Shown here: piece by piece, positions 34,416 to 44,200 of the stretch
How the letters are laid out: the number at the start of each line of letters is the position of its first letter
Position numbering within the stretch: position 1 is the first letter of the stretch
Origin: Acholeplasma oculi
Lineage (GTDB): Bacteria > Bacillota_I > Bacilli_A > Acholeplasmatales > Acholeplasmataceae
Assembly (NCBI RefSeq): GCF_900166985.1
Contig: NZ_FUZK01000002.1
Span: forward strand, 124,001-188,000
Reading direction: 5' to 3'
DNA length: 64,000 bases
Position numbers and translations under genes: made by a program
The notes under the pieces: model-generated
Databases searched by the model: none
The model's input: the letters and a program-made list of their open reading frames with translations, nothing else
Told to the model about the DNA's origin: nothing

Positions 34416-35397
34416 AGATTTTTTTCACAATACTTTCTAATGAATTTTCTTCAATCTTAATATCTTCAATTCGGTATAAATCTAAGATTGTTTTCAATAC
34501 CTCATTGACACTAATCATGGATAAATCAAATGTTAAATGAATATAACCATCGACTTCATCAATCTTAGCGTAAGTACCTAGCACATTTCTTAAATGCTCT
34601 AGGTTCACTTGATCTTTACTTAAAAAACTAATATTTCTCATATCACCAAACTTGGTTTTAATCGATTTAATTGGACCATCATAAAGGATAGCACCTTCAT
34701 CCAAAATGATCACTCTCTTACAAAGATCTGTTATATCTTCCATATTATGTGTTGTAAGTACAATCGTTGTTTCATAACGTTGATTGATTTCTTTAATCGC
34801 TTCAATCATTCTATCTTTTACTAAAACATCGAGTCCAATGGTTGGTTCATCCAAAAAAAGAATTTTTGGATTATGGATGAGACTTGCTGCTAGGTCTGCT
34901 CTCATACGTTGTCCTAAGGAAAGTGTTCGAACAGGTTGATTAATAAATGAATCAAGTTCTAAAACCTTAGTTAGAAATTGATAGCGTTCTTGATAATCTT
35001 TATCTGTAACATCGTAAATCTCTTTTAAGATCACTAAAGATTCAATTAAAGGTAAATCCCACCAAAGCTGAGTTCTTTGACCAAAGACAACACCTAATTT
35101 ATTTAAAACATGTTTTCTTTCTTTTGGGTTATAAGGTTCAAAACCATCTATGGTAATCTTACCTTCTGTAGGCGTTAAAATACCACACATCATTTTAATG
35201 GTTGTTGACTTACCTGCACCGTTAGCCCCAATGTATCCTACGATTTCCCCTTTATTTAAACTAAAAGAAATATCTCTAACTGCTTCAACTTTGGTATATT
35301 TAAAACTAAAAAGTGTTTTAAACATGCCAATTAAACCAGGTTCTCTGACTGGTTTTTTAAATACTTTTCTTACACCTTTAACTTCTATAATAGACAT
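34396..35397 (-). CDS. ABC exporter ATP-binding protein
   Basis: The 333-residue ATPase has Walker A GANGAGKSTT, signature LSLGQRMRADLAA, Walker B ILFLDEPTIGLD and switch His in LTTHNME. The QLWWDLP motif after the Q-loop is typical of ATPases that pair with DUF990-type permeases. A C-terminal extension of about 90 residues follows the nucleotide-binding domain. It is the first gene of a three-gene operon and has a perfect palindrome over its promoter. Confidence 0.88.
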   Translation of the reverse strand: MSIIEVKGVRKVFKKPVREPGLIGMFKTLFSFKYTKVEAVRDISFSLNKGEIVGYIGANGAGKSTTIKMMCGILTPTEGKITIDGFEPYNPKERKHVLNKLGVVFGQRTQLWWDLPLIESLVILKEIYDVTDKDYQERYQFLTKVLELDSFINQPVRTLSLGQRMRADLAASLIHNPKILFLDEPTIGLDVLVKDRMIEAIKEINQRYETTIVLTTHNMEDITDLCKRVIILDEGAILYDGPIKSIKTKFGDMRNISFLSKDQVNLEHLRNVLGTYAKIDEVDGYIHLTFDLSMISVNEVLKTILDLYRIEDIKIEENSLESIVKKIYETKQV

Positions 35398-35424
35398 ACA
35401 CTCATCCTCGCTTTATCTACTTAT

Positions 35425-35460
35425 ATTATAGATGAATAACCAATTCATGTGATACATGAA
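35425..35460 (-). promoter_or_regulatory. ABC-2 exporter promoter with 17-bp palindromic operator
   Basis: A perfect palindrome TTCATGT-ATC-ACATGAA (35460-35444, minus strand) covers the -35 region. A consensus -10 TATAAT lies at 35430-35425. The dyad suggests a dimeric repressor, for example of the GntR type, but no regulator gene is next to it. Confidence 0.55.
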
Positions 35461-35484
35461 AACGCTTTTATATTTATAAATAAA

Positions 35485-35508
35485 ATATGATGGCGGATGC
35501 CATCATAT
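35485..35508 (-). terminator. Terminator of the 35.6-kb gene
   Basis: A ten-base-pair stem ATATGATGGC / GCCATCATAT with a four-base loop is followed on the minus strand by TTTTATTTAT. Confidence 0.7.
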
Positions 35509-35599
35509 CAATGAAAATATTAGAAATCCAAATGCCTAAAATAAAAATATGGTTGGTAGTGCTTTTCTATAGTCTCTTTTCATATGATCTCTCTTAATT

Positions 35600-36358
35600 T
35601 TATTTCCAAACTCTTTTAATAATCTCTTTATATTTAGTGTTTGTGATAATTTTTGATTTCTCATAATACTGAATTTGTAGATTTCTATCTTTATAAGCAT
35701 CTTTTTGAAATGTACCAAATAATATTTGATCGGATTCAATCAAATAGTACTTAATCACTTTACCATCATCTTCCCTATGGTAAATGATTAACCCAACCTC
35801 ACTGCCTCTATTCAGATTTTGTTTGAGTGGTTTTATTTTTATAATATTTTTTAATGTTCTTTCTTTAAGACTTTGCTCTTTAAGATCCGTTTTTAGTCTT
35901 TGATACATGATTTGAAATAGAAAATCTCTAGACATAATAAATAAGGCAACTAAAACCATTAAAGGAATACCTAGAAATCTAAACATCTGGATGTTCCCTT
36001 CAGTTCTTCCTTCTGTATCAAAGATTGAAAGTAAGATAACTACAATAAGTAAAAATATCATTATAAGTGATGATGCAAATTGTGTATTTGCAGATTTCTT
36101 AATGAATTTTAAATCTTTATCTATTTTAGCTGGAACACTTTTACCTTCCAGTTTAAGTAATTGATCTTTAATAGCAAGTGCATCCTCAAAAGCTTCATCT
36201 TCATCTTGATTAAAAATGAAATCAATTTGTTTTTCATTAAGTTCTAGTTTTTTGATTAAATGTGGTGAGGATAATTCCTTTGTTTCGTATTTACTTACAA
36301 TCAGTAGAATATCTAGGATTAAGTTATCTGCTGGTAAATCATAATATTTCTTTTTCAT
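35600..36358 (-). CDS. Membrane protein of unknown function
   Basis: The 252-residue protein has a soluble helical N-terminus (about 90 residues, with NLILDILLIVSKYETKEL). Two membrane helices lie near 95-140 (SSLIMIFLLIVVILLSIF and FLGIPLMVLVALFIM), and a basic beta-rich C-terminal domain includes GLIIYHREDDGKVIKYYLIE. I do not recognise the family. It follows the diguanylate cyclase gene by 11 bases and is probably co-transcribed with it. Confidence 0.6.
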   Translation of the reverse strand: MKKKYYDLPADNLILDILLIVSKYETKELSSPHLIKKLELNEKQIDFIFNQDEDEAFEDALAIKDQLLKLEGKSVPAKIDKDLKFIKKSANTQFASSLIMIFLLIVVILLSIFDTEGRTEGNIQMFRFLGIPLMVLVALFIMSRDFLFQIMYQRLKTDLKEQSLKERTLKNIIKIKPLKQNLNRGSEVGLIIYHREDDGKVIKYYLIESDQILFGTFQKDAYKDRNLQIQYYEKSKIITNTKYKEIIKRVWK

Positions 36359-36369
36359 TTATATCAACC

Positions 36370-37329
36370 TCATTTTTCTATGTTTAAGACAAACTTGTTC
36401 TTACCTAATCTTTTTGCTTGATACATGAGTGTATCAATCTTTTCAATTAAGTTCTTATAATTTATGAATTGTTCAACCTCATAGTAGTATGCACCGATAC
36501 TTACTGTTACTATCGTTTCATTAATATTTGTATCATAATGATTGAGTGAATGAATTAAATCATTCAAAAATAAACGAATTTGATTTTCACTTAACTTTTC
36601 TTTAATGAAAATGAAAAATTCATCACCACCAATTCTTGCAGCATAACTATCCTTAAAATAATCTATTTCTTTTAATATTTTGTTACCCACTTCTTTTAGT
36701 ATTTCATTACCTTTAAGATGTCCTAGAGAATCATTAACATTTTTGAATCCATCTAAATCTAAAAGAATTGCCAATCCTCCGTTAGCAACAATTTTATCAT
36801 GATGATTTCTTAAAAAGTTTGAATTATATAAATTGGTGAGTGTATCTTTGAATGCCAAATTCTCTAATTCTAAGTAATATGAAAAAAGTTCCGCAATTTG
36901 GCTTAATAACTTAACTTCCTTTTTAGAAAAGGTTTGACGGTCATGATGTGCTGCACAAAGTGTACCAAATCTTAAACCATCCTTAAAGGAAATCGGTATT
37001 CCAACATATGAACCTATATTTAAATCATCAACTGTTTTTTGGACTAAAGGATCAAAATCAACGGATTTTATATCCTCATAGATTAAGGGTTTTCCGGATT
37101 CATAGTCAATTAAGTTACAAATTGCTTCATGAACGGGTATTGTTTTTCCTTCGATGAGTTTAATTTTCGTATCATGTTTTGAAACACGCATGGTAACTTG
37201 TACTTCATCGTTTAAGAAATTAATGTATATGATTTTATCTGGCATAATCTCTTTTGCTAAATCCATTACATTTTTGGATAATTTCTCAAAATTTTTATAT
37301 GCAAGTACGGTTTGTTGATTCATCTTCAT
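36370..37329 (-). CDS. Diguanylate cyclase with GAF domain
   Basis: The 319-residue soluble protein has an N-terminal GAF domain (to about 150, with NIGSYVGIPISFKDG and FGTLCAAHHD). A GGDEF domain follows with LLDLDGFKNVNDSLGH, ARIGGDEFFIF and VSIGAYYYE. The catalytic GGDEF sequence is intact, so it should make cyclic di-GMP from two GTP. No RxxD inhibition site is visible before it. The GAF domain would bind a small ligand or sense redox state. Confidence 0.88.
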   Translation of the reverse strand: MKMNQQTVLAYKNFEKLSKNVMDLAKEIMPDKIIYINFLNDEVQVTMRVSKHDTKIKLIEGKTIPVHEAICNLIDYESGKPLIYEDIKSVDFDPLVQKTVDDLNIGSYVGIPISFKDGLRFGTLCAAHHDRQTFSKKEVKLLSQIAELFSYYLELENLAFKDTLTNLYNSNFLRNHHDKIVANGGLAILLDLDGFKNVNDSLGHLKGNEILKEVGNKILKEIDYFKDSYAARIGGDEFFIFIKEKLSENQIRLFLNDLIHSLNHYDTNINETIVTVSIGAYYYEVEQFINYKNLIEKIDTLMYQAKRLGKNKFVLNIEK

Positions 37330-37358
37330 AAGCTACCTACTGTGTTTTTTATATTTTT

Positions 37359-37793
37359 TTATACTTTGTTTTTTTGAATCAGTAATGTAATTCTAGTATT
37401 TTCTATTTCTCTTTGTAGTCTACTTAAAGACTCTAAATCGTTTTTAAGTTTTTCATATTCTTTTTTAAATTCAAGAGATGCTAATGAATCCTTAATATAT
37501 AAGAAGTTAAGTGCAGACTCATGTGAGTAATAATTTCTTTTACGTGCTAATTGACTTAATAATTTATACTGAGTTAATGAAAGATAGTGATTACTATTTT
37601 CATGGTCAATTGCTTGTAGTTCTCTAACTGCAATTCCTAAACCCTTAATTGTTTCATCAACTTCTTTAAAATTATCTTTCATATTACCTTTTTTCATACC
37701 AGCAATCATATATTTGATATCTCTTTCAATCGATTGAAAATGTATGATTGCTTGTCCAAGCATATAAATATATTCTTTATAAAGATTCATCAT
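37359..37793 (-). CDS. Helical protein of unknown function
   Basis: The 144-residue protein is rich in charged helices (YMLGQAIIHFQSIERDIKYM, KLLSQLARKRNYYSHES). RNYYSHES contains R-x4-H (RNYYSH), which resembles a HEPN motif, so it may belong to the wider HEPN/MAE-type helical families. This is only a motif match. It lies 29 bases before the diguanylate cyclase gene on the same strand. Confidence 0.5.
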   Translation of the reverse strand: MMNLYKEYIYMLGQAIIHFQSIERDIKYMIAGMKKGNMKDNFKEVDETIKGLGIAVRELQAIDHENSNHYLSLTQYKLLSQLARKRNYYSHESALNFLYIKDSLASLEFKKEYEKLKNDLESLSRLQREIENTRITLLIQKNKV

Positions 37794-37838
37794 GAAAAAC
37801 CCTCATTTTAATTGTATTAACTTCAATTATACTTGATT

Positions 37839-38363
37839 TTATGAGACTACTAACCTTTTATTTTCCAGTATAAAATATATAAGTAAACTAATTTCAGTGA
37901 CTATAGAAAAACCAGTAATTAAAATACTTTGATAAGCAGTATTGTAATTATCTTCATATCTTCGTAATAAGAGTCTATACCCCTCATCAAATTCTATATA
38001 TACCGTAGACCCTTTACGAACTGAAACTATCCAACCAGATATCATATCATGTCCAACTCGAACACTTTTAACGGTGATATAATCTCCATAAAATACCTCA
38101 TTGAAAAAACCTTTTTCAGTAAGAATATCTTTCAAATCTTCATATAAAAAGTATTCATAATAATAATTAGATGCATCTTCACCAGAAATAATAGAGTTGT
38201 ATGCATCTATTTCAATAATTTGTATTTCTACTTCCTTATAATTACTTTTGTCCTCTACATAAAGATAATCTCCAATACTCATTGAACCTATCAATGATAC
38301 TGGTAATGCGATAATAAGTGAAATGGTTAATAATCCTGATAATAGATAAATCATAAATTTCAT
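37839..38363 (-). CDS. Small membrane protein with extracytoplasmic domain
   Basis: About 174 residues: an N-terminal helix (FMIYLLSGLLTISLIIALPV), a polar region of about 110 residues with DYLYVEDKSNYKEVEIQI, and a C-terminal helix (ILITGFSIVTEISLLIYFIL). AAGGGGTGA eight bases before ATG 38363 fixes the start; the longer frame adds 13 codons without support. The layout resembles DUF3592-type membrane proteins, but I cannot assign it. Confidence 0.55.
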   Translation of the reverse strand: MKFMIYLLSGLLTISLIIALPVSLIGSMSIGDYLYVEDKSNYKEVEIQIIEIDAYNSIISGEDASNYYYEYFLYEDLKDILTEKGFFNEVFYGDYITVKSVRVGHDMISGWIVSVRKGSTVYIEFDEGYRLLLRRYEDNYNTAYQSILITGFSIVTEISLLIYFILENKRLVVS

Positions 38364-38438
38364 AATAAGTTCACCCCTTAATTTAACTATACTATATTTC
38401 ATAAAAAAAATAGTGTAAAGTTATAATGCATATGAAAA

Positions 38439-38473
38439 AAGGTGATATCTGAATAAACATCAGATATCACCTT
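38439..38473 (-). terminator. Terminator of the GGDEF/HD-GYP gene
   Basis: A 13-base-pair stem AAGGTGATATCTG / CAGATATCACCTT is followed on the minus strand by TTTTTTC. Confidence 0.85.
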
Positions 38474-38477
38474 ATGA

Positions 38478-40502
38478 TTATTGCGTGATGTTGAAATCCT
38501 CTGATTCTAATAACTTGATAAAAAGTTCGCCTAGTTCTGGGTCAAATTGTTTACCTAAATACTTCTTAATCTCATTTACAGCTTCCGCTTTGGATAAAGG
38601 TGCACGGTATGGTCTTGGAGAAGTCATGGCATCATAAGCATCTGCAATACTAATGATTCTAGCTCTTACAGGAATTTCAGTTCCTTTTAATCCTCTAGGA
38701 TAACCTAATCCATCATATCTTTCATGATGAGACAGGATATCTTGTGCAATTTCTGAATATTCAGGTGAAGTTGATAATATACGGTATCCGATTTCTGGAT
38801 GTTTTTTAATTATTTCCCATTCAGCTTCATTGAGTTTTCCTTGCTTATTGATGATGGCATCATCAATAGCAATCTTACCGATATCATGTAGTTCACTAAT
38901 TGCTTCTAAGAGCCTTAATTGTTCTTTAGACATTTTAAGTTCCATACCTATTTTTTGACAAATCAAGGAAACACGTTTAGAGTGTTGTTCCTCTCTAGGA
39001 TTTTTCTCATGTAGTGTACTTAAAATTGTTTTAATGGTTTTATTTCTATGAGAGGATACTTCAAATAGTTTTTGAGCATACATATTATTTTCTGCATTAG
39101 AAATGATATCATTCATATTTTCATCTTTGACTTTAGTAGCAACACCAAAGGACACAGATATATGCATACCTTGAACAGTATCATGTTCTATTTGAGATTT
39201 AACTTTTTCTAATAGATAATTAGCTTCTTCATTAGAGGTATTAGGTAAAAGGATCGTAAACTCATCTCCACCCATACGTATAATCTTCTTTTCATCTTTA
39301 AATACATCAATGAAATGAATGGATGCTTTTTTAAGGAGTAAATCTCCTGATTGATGCCCAAAGGCATCATTCATAATTTTTAATCCATTAATATCTGCAA
39401 CAATTACAGATAATGGTAGATAATCCGGATGATCCAGTTTTGGTAATTCTTCCATAAAATATCTTCTGTTATATAAAGTAGTAAGTGAGTCTCTATAACT
39501 TAAATAAAGAATCGATGCTTCATATTTTTTTCTATCTGTTATATCTTGTATGAATGCAGTGACACCTATAATATCATTCATCTCATTAAATATAGGTGCA
39601 TATTTTTCTGATAAGTATTTTTCTTCATGATCTTCGACTAATACCTCAACATCAAAAGCTTCACCATTTATTGCTCTATTTAGGCTTTTAGATATTCTGA
39701 TTCTAGTCTCCTGATTTTTAATATAATCTAAAAATGGTTTATGCATTTCAATTTGAGTATTATTGAATTTGTTCATGTTATGTTCATGGAACTTATTATA
39801 GGCAATATAGTTTAAATCTTTATCTAAGGCAAATATTTCCATTTTCTTTGTAGCATCAATGGATGCTTGTATGAGTATTTGTTGACGTTGTATAGTTTCA
39901 TTAGATATGATTCTTTGTTTCTGGTTTTCAATAACTTTTGCAAGTAACATAATAGCAAATGGAAATACTAATAAATATGGCATCCACATTTGAGTAGCAA
40001 TTTGTAACCCACTTGGAGATTCAATAAATAAGATAAATGCTAGTAAAGACATGATATTTACTAAAATACCAAAAATATAATATTCTAAATAATGACTCAT
40101 TTTAGGTAGATATTTTCTATATTTATTCCATAATAAACCCATCATTGCTGCAAATAGTATATTAGCAACACCTGAATACACACCTGAACCACCCACAAAT
40201 ATTCTATAAATTGTTGGAATAATCATAGAGACAAATGTCGTTAAAGGACCAAAGAATAAGCCTGTTACAGCCATTACAATCGTTCTGGTATCAAAGACTA
40301 ATCCTTGACCTAAAGTCCAAGGAAATAACATAATAATAAATGTTATAAAACCTATAAATAAACCTACTAAAATCTTACCAATTTTAGTAGATATATTAAA
40401 ACCTAGATTGGTTGCAGAATAGATGAACCCTAAACTGAAAACCATGATTGTATTAAATAAAAGATCTCTAAACGTACTTATAAACTCTAGGATTTTATCC
40501 AT
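38478..40502 (-). CDS. Membrane GGDEF and HD-GYP protein with LytS-like 5TM sensor and PAS domain
   Basis: The 674-residue protein begins with six membrane helices of the 5TM-5TMR_LYT type, including LGQGLVFDTRTIVMAVTGLFFGP and GGSGVYSGVANI. A PAS domain follows (about 210-320, ending VTAFIQDITDRKK). The GGDEF domain has IRMGGDEFTILL and VSFGVATK, and the HD-GYP domain has ELHDIGKIAI and HHERYDGLGYPRGLKG. Both catalytic motifs are intact, so it may both make and break cyclic di-GMP. It stands alone with its own terminator. Confidence 0.9.
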   Translation of the reverse strand: MDKILEFISTFRDLLFNTIMVFSLGFIYSATNLGFNISTKIGKILVGLFIGFITFIIMLFPWTLGQGLVFDTRTIVMAVTGLFFGPLTTFVSMIIPTIYRIFVGGSGVYSGVANILFAAMMGLLWNKYRKYLPKMSHYLEYYIFGILVNIMSLLAFILFIESPSGLQIATQMWMPYLLVFPFAIMLLAKVIENQKQRIISNETIQRQQILIQASIDATKKMEIFALDKDLNYIAYNKFHEHNMNKFNNTQIEMHKPFLDYIKNQETRIRISKSLNRAINGEAFDVEVLVEDHEEKYLSEKYAPIFNEMNDIIGVTAFIQDITDRKKYEASILYLSYRDSLTTLYNRRYFMEELPKLDHPDYLPLSVIVADINGLKIMNDAFGHQSGDLLLKKASIHFIDVFKDEKKIIRMGGDEFTILLPNTSNEEANYLLEKVKSQIEHDTVQGMHISVSFGVATKVKDENMNDIISNAENNMYAQKLFEVSSHRNKTIKTILSTLHEKNPREEQHSKRVSLICQKIGMELKMSKEQLRLLEAISELHDIGKIAIDDAIINKQGKLNEAEWEIIKKHPEIGYRILSTSPEYSEIAQDILSHHERYDGLGYPRGLKGTEIPVRARIISIADAYDAMTSPRPYRAPLSKAEAVNEIKKYLGKQFDPELGELFIKLLESEDFNITQ

Positions 40503-40667
40503 AGGCTCTCGCTTTCTATACTTCCATTTTATATCTAGATGTAAAAACGCACATTTAATTAAAATGTAAGTATATTGACTAAATTTGATTTAATTACTCT
40601 CCCTGATACACCTATATTATATAATGAATTCAAAAAAGTGTTTCGTTTTTTCGCTTATGGATGAAAA

Positions 40668-40697
40668 ACACCCATACAGTATCAGATGTATGGGTGT
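40668..40697 (-). terminator. Terminator of the 40.7-kb gene
   Basis: An 11-base-pair stem ACACCCATACA / TGTATGGGTGT is followed on the minus strand by TTTTTC. Confidence 0.8.
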
Positions 40698-40718
40698 AAG
40701 TATTTGAATTACAATTGA

Positions 40719-41093
40719 TTAGTTATCATTAATAAATTCAAGAGATGGTTTAAAATCTAATTCTTTTAATCTAACAGTTACAAAATCTAAAATATTTTGG
40801 AGTCTGTTTAGGTTAAGAACAATAAAAAACTCATTTGGAAAAATTATGATACCATTCTTGTTAACTTGAAAGTTCGAAATCTTAATCACTTTTTTGTTTT
40901 TTAGTATTTCTTTATCTAATTGTAGAAGTTTTTGCGTATCATCTTCGAGCTGAAAAAATATATCTATGACTCTGAACATCCCTTCTTGTCTGACTTGAAT
41001 ATAATATTCATTTTCATATCCATAGGTAATAAACTTATCATAATTCCAATTTTTAGCTTCACCTATTTTTTTGTAAAGATTTTTAACAAGCAT
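40719..41093 (-). CDS. Hypothetical protein
   Basis: AAGGAGA nine bases before ATG 41093 gives a 124-residue protein; the longer frame to 41120 has no ribosome site. It is soluble, with alternating beta and helical segments (YYIQVRQEGMFRVIDIFFQL, then GIIIFPNEFFIVLN). No family is recognised. It follows the RecQ-UvrD gene by 107 bases on the same strand and could be a small partner of the second defence cluster. Confidence 0.55.
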   Translation of the reverse strand: MLVKNLYKKIGEAKNWNYDKFITYGYENEYYIQVRQEGMFRVIDIFFQLEDDTQKLLQLDKEILKNKKVIKISNFQVNKNGIIIFPNEFFIVLNLNRLQNILDFVTVRLKELDFKPSLEFINDN

Positions 41094-41200
41094 AATATAC
41101 TTCTCCTTCAATATATTCAATTTACTGATATTAAGTCAAGTAATTCATTATCAATAATTTACTTAAAAATAACCAGTAACAACTTGTACTGCAGTACATA

Positions 41201-44200
41201 TCATGAATTTTCTACTTTTTTATAGACATCATTCTCCAATGTACCTACATCATCAAATATGAGTTCTGGTAATACAATTAAATTATATGATTCATCTGTT
41301 CTATCAAACCAGTACACCATGTGATCAATACTACCATCAGTAAGCTTATATCCTTTTTCAAGTAAATCACTAATCTGATTTTGAGTGGCGTTAGAAAACT
41401 TTAATACTTTTCTACCATTAAATGTTAATATATTCTCATCAATAAGTTCTAATTTATTTCCCGGTAATGCATTCGCTATATTTTTTTGAACAAACTTAGA
41501 ATACCCTAAATTAATTCCTTTGTGTCCTGATTGTACAACTAACCTATCTGATCTTATATGAGGACTTTCATCAATTACTCTATGAATATTATTTGTAGAT
41601 ATTTGATCAAATACAGCATGGTTAGTATGGATAGAAAGTGATGTTTTAGCTCTAGTGATACCTACATAGAGTGCCTTTAATTCGCCATCTTGAATATTTC
41701 TATATTCATTATCATAAAGCAGTATCACATGATCAAACTCTTTACCTTTAGCTTTATGATATGTTGATACCATAACTTTTGACTCTAAATAATAGTCACT
41801 TAATGAGGCTTCATATAAAAATTCTTTAAAGTCAGAAATATAGATAATTTTCGAACTTGTCTTTTTAAATGATTCTAGAATTCTTATCAATAAGTCATAA
41901 TTTTTACTATGAGTAAATTGATTCTTAAATTTATTCATCGCTGATTCCCAGTTTACATCTGTAATATTTACAGAATCCATCTTAACTAATGTCTGGTAAA
42001 AATGATTAAGTTCATATAAATGGAACAATTTAAAATCTTCATTATTTTGAATAAGTGATGCTTGTACCTTATGCTTTTTTAATAATCCTGTAATTTCAAG
42101 TGCTTGTTCATTAGTTTTTGTTAATATACACGTTGTGCCTTGATAAGAAGAATGAATAACCTCATTAACTATTGAAGATACATAATTACGATTCAATTGT
42201 CTAGTAATCTTAATCGTTCCATCTTTATCGGTAAAGGATCTTATTGGAGTTGATTTTAATCGATTTGGGATTTTCATAGCAAATTGATTTGCAAATTCAA
42301 CTAAATTATTCTTACTTCTAAAATTCACAGTCAGTTCATAAAATGCATTTTCTTCTTTGGCTATTTGTCTAAAATATTCTGATGAAGAACCTCTAAATTC
42401 AAAAATATTTTGATCATCATCTCCTACTGCGATGACTGTTAGATTTTCATTGTAGTTAATCAATGCTTGAATGAGATTAAACTCATCTTCATTCATATCT
42501 TGTGCTTCATCTATGACTAAAACTGCTCTTGTAACTTTATAAGCATCAACTTCATTATTAATAATTAACTGGGTTGCATCTTTTATGATAGTATCTGTTT
42601 TCTCTAAGTCTCCAACTTTGCCTAACAAATCAAAAGCAAACGAATGGAAGGTAGTTATATCTATATAATATGCAGGTGGTCCTATTAAATCTAATAATCT
42701 AGACTTAAACTCAACCACTGCAGCTCTAGAAAATGTTAGCATTAATAATTGTTCTTGTCTGACATCTTCCATATGGATAATCGATGCTAGTTTGTGAACT
42801 AGTAATTTTGTCTTGCCACTTCCAGGTCCTGCAGCGACAGCGATTCGCTTATGGTGTTTCTCTGTAATAACACTTAACTGTTCAGTCGTGAGAGTGCCAA
42901 ATAGTTCTTTAAACTTTTTAGGTGATAGATTACGATCTAGTTCTTTTCTTCTTGAACCAGAAAAATACTTATTTAAAAAATATTCAAAATCAAATTTGAA
43001 ATAGTCATTAACAAATGTCAATGCGCTTTCATAATCCTTAAGCATTTTGGATGCGTATTCACCTACAATATGAATTTGATGCATCTTACCCTTATAAAAA
43101 TCTTCAAGTTTCTTGTAATCTGTTTTTGTAAACTGCTTATAATTATCTTTAATTACTCTTTCTACATTAATCGGAGAGTAAATAACCATAAATCCACCTT
43201 CAATATGTAGTGCATGTATCTTTTGAAGGAAGAATATGGCTTGTTCAATATCTTTTTGTTCAATCGATTGATCTAAAAATCCTTGTATTTTTTCATAGTG
43301 ATATTTAAGTTCCAAAATAGAAAACGAAACAAGATTTTCACTTTGATCAGTTTTCGGCGTAAATGATTTGTTAAATAAATAAGAAACAATGACTGAAGAT
43401 ATTTGGTAAAGTCTATCTATGTGTTCTATAATCGTTTCTCTATCGCCTTCAAGTAAAATCTTTAAACTATCTTTTCCTTCTTTTGATACCATAATCAGTT
43501 TTGAGATTTCTAAATAATTGAGTGCGGCTCTAAGGCTTTTAGTTGTACAATTGAGTTCAGCATCATGTGCGAGTTCATTTAAATTTTTTATATTATAAAT
43601 CTTTGCATCATGACTCACATGATTTAAAATAAAGCGCATGAGTTTAACATTATCTTCTAATGTTTTTACTGCTTGAGTAGGTTTTGTATTTGATTTGATA
43701 TGTGAATTTAAATCTTTATCATCAGAAAGTATTTTAGCTTCTCTTAATAAACCTATGGTTTTTATTACATCCTTTTTATCTATTCCTAAAATATCAGAAA
43801 TATAATCTACTCTACTTTCCGATTCTGCATTACCAGCCTTACTTCTATATTTACTAGAAATTAGCATTTGCATAATACGTTTAGCATGAATTAAATCCTG
43901 ATTAATGAATAGACCGGATTGTTCAATCAATTGATTTGCTTCTATAACACTATTTACGATAATACTGTTTGCATATAATCTTGGAGAGTTTTGTCCTCTC
44001 TTTAGATATCCTGCATCTTCTAAAGCAGCAATTGCTGTAGTTACTCTTGTTTGTAAATCCATAATGCTATCATCCCATCCAGCCATTTTAGCAATCTCTA
44101 ATGCGGACTGAGAAACATTATCTCTTAACTTAGTTAAATCCTTAATAGCCTTCCAAATAGACTGAATTTCTTTAATGTTTAATTTACTTGAGTTCAGCAT

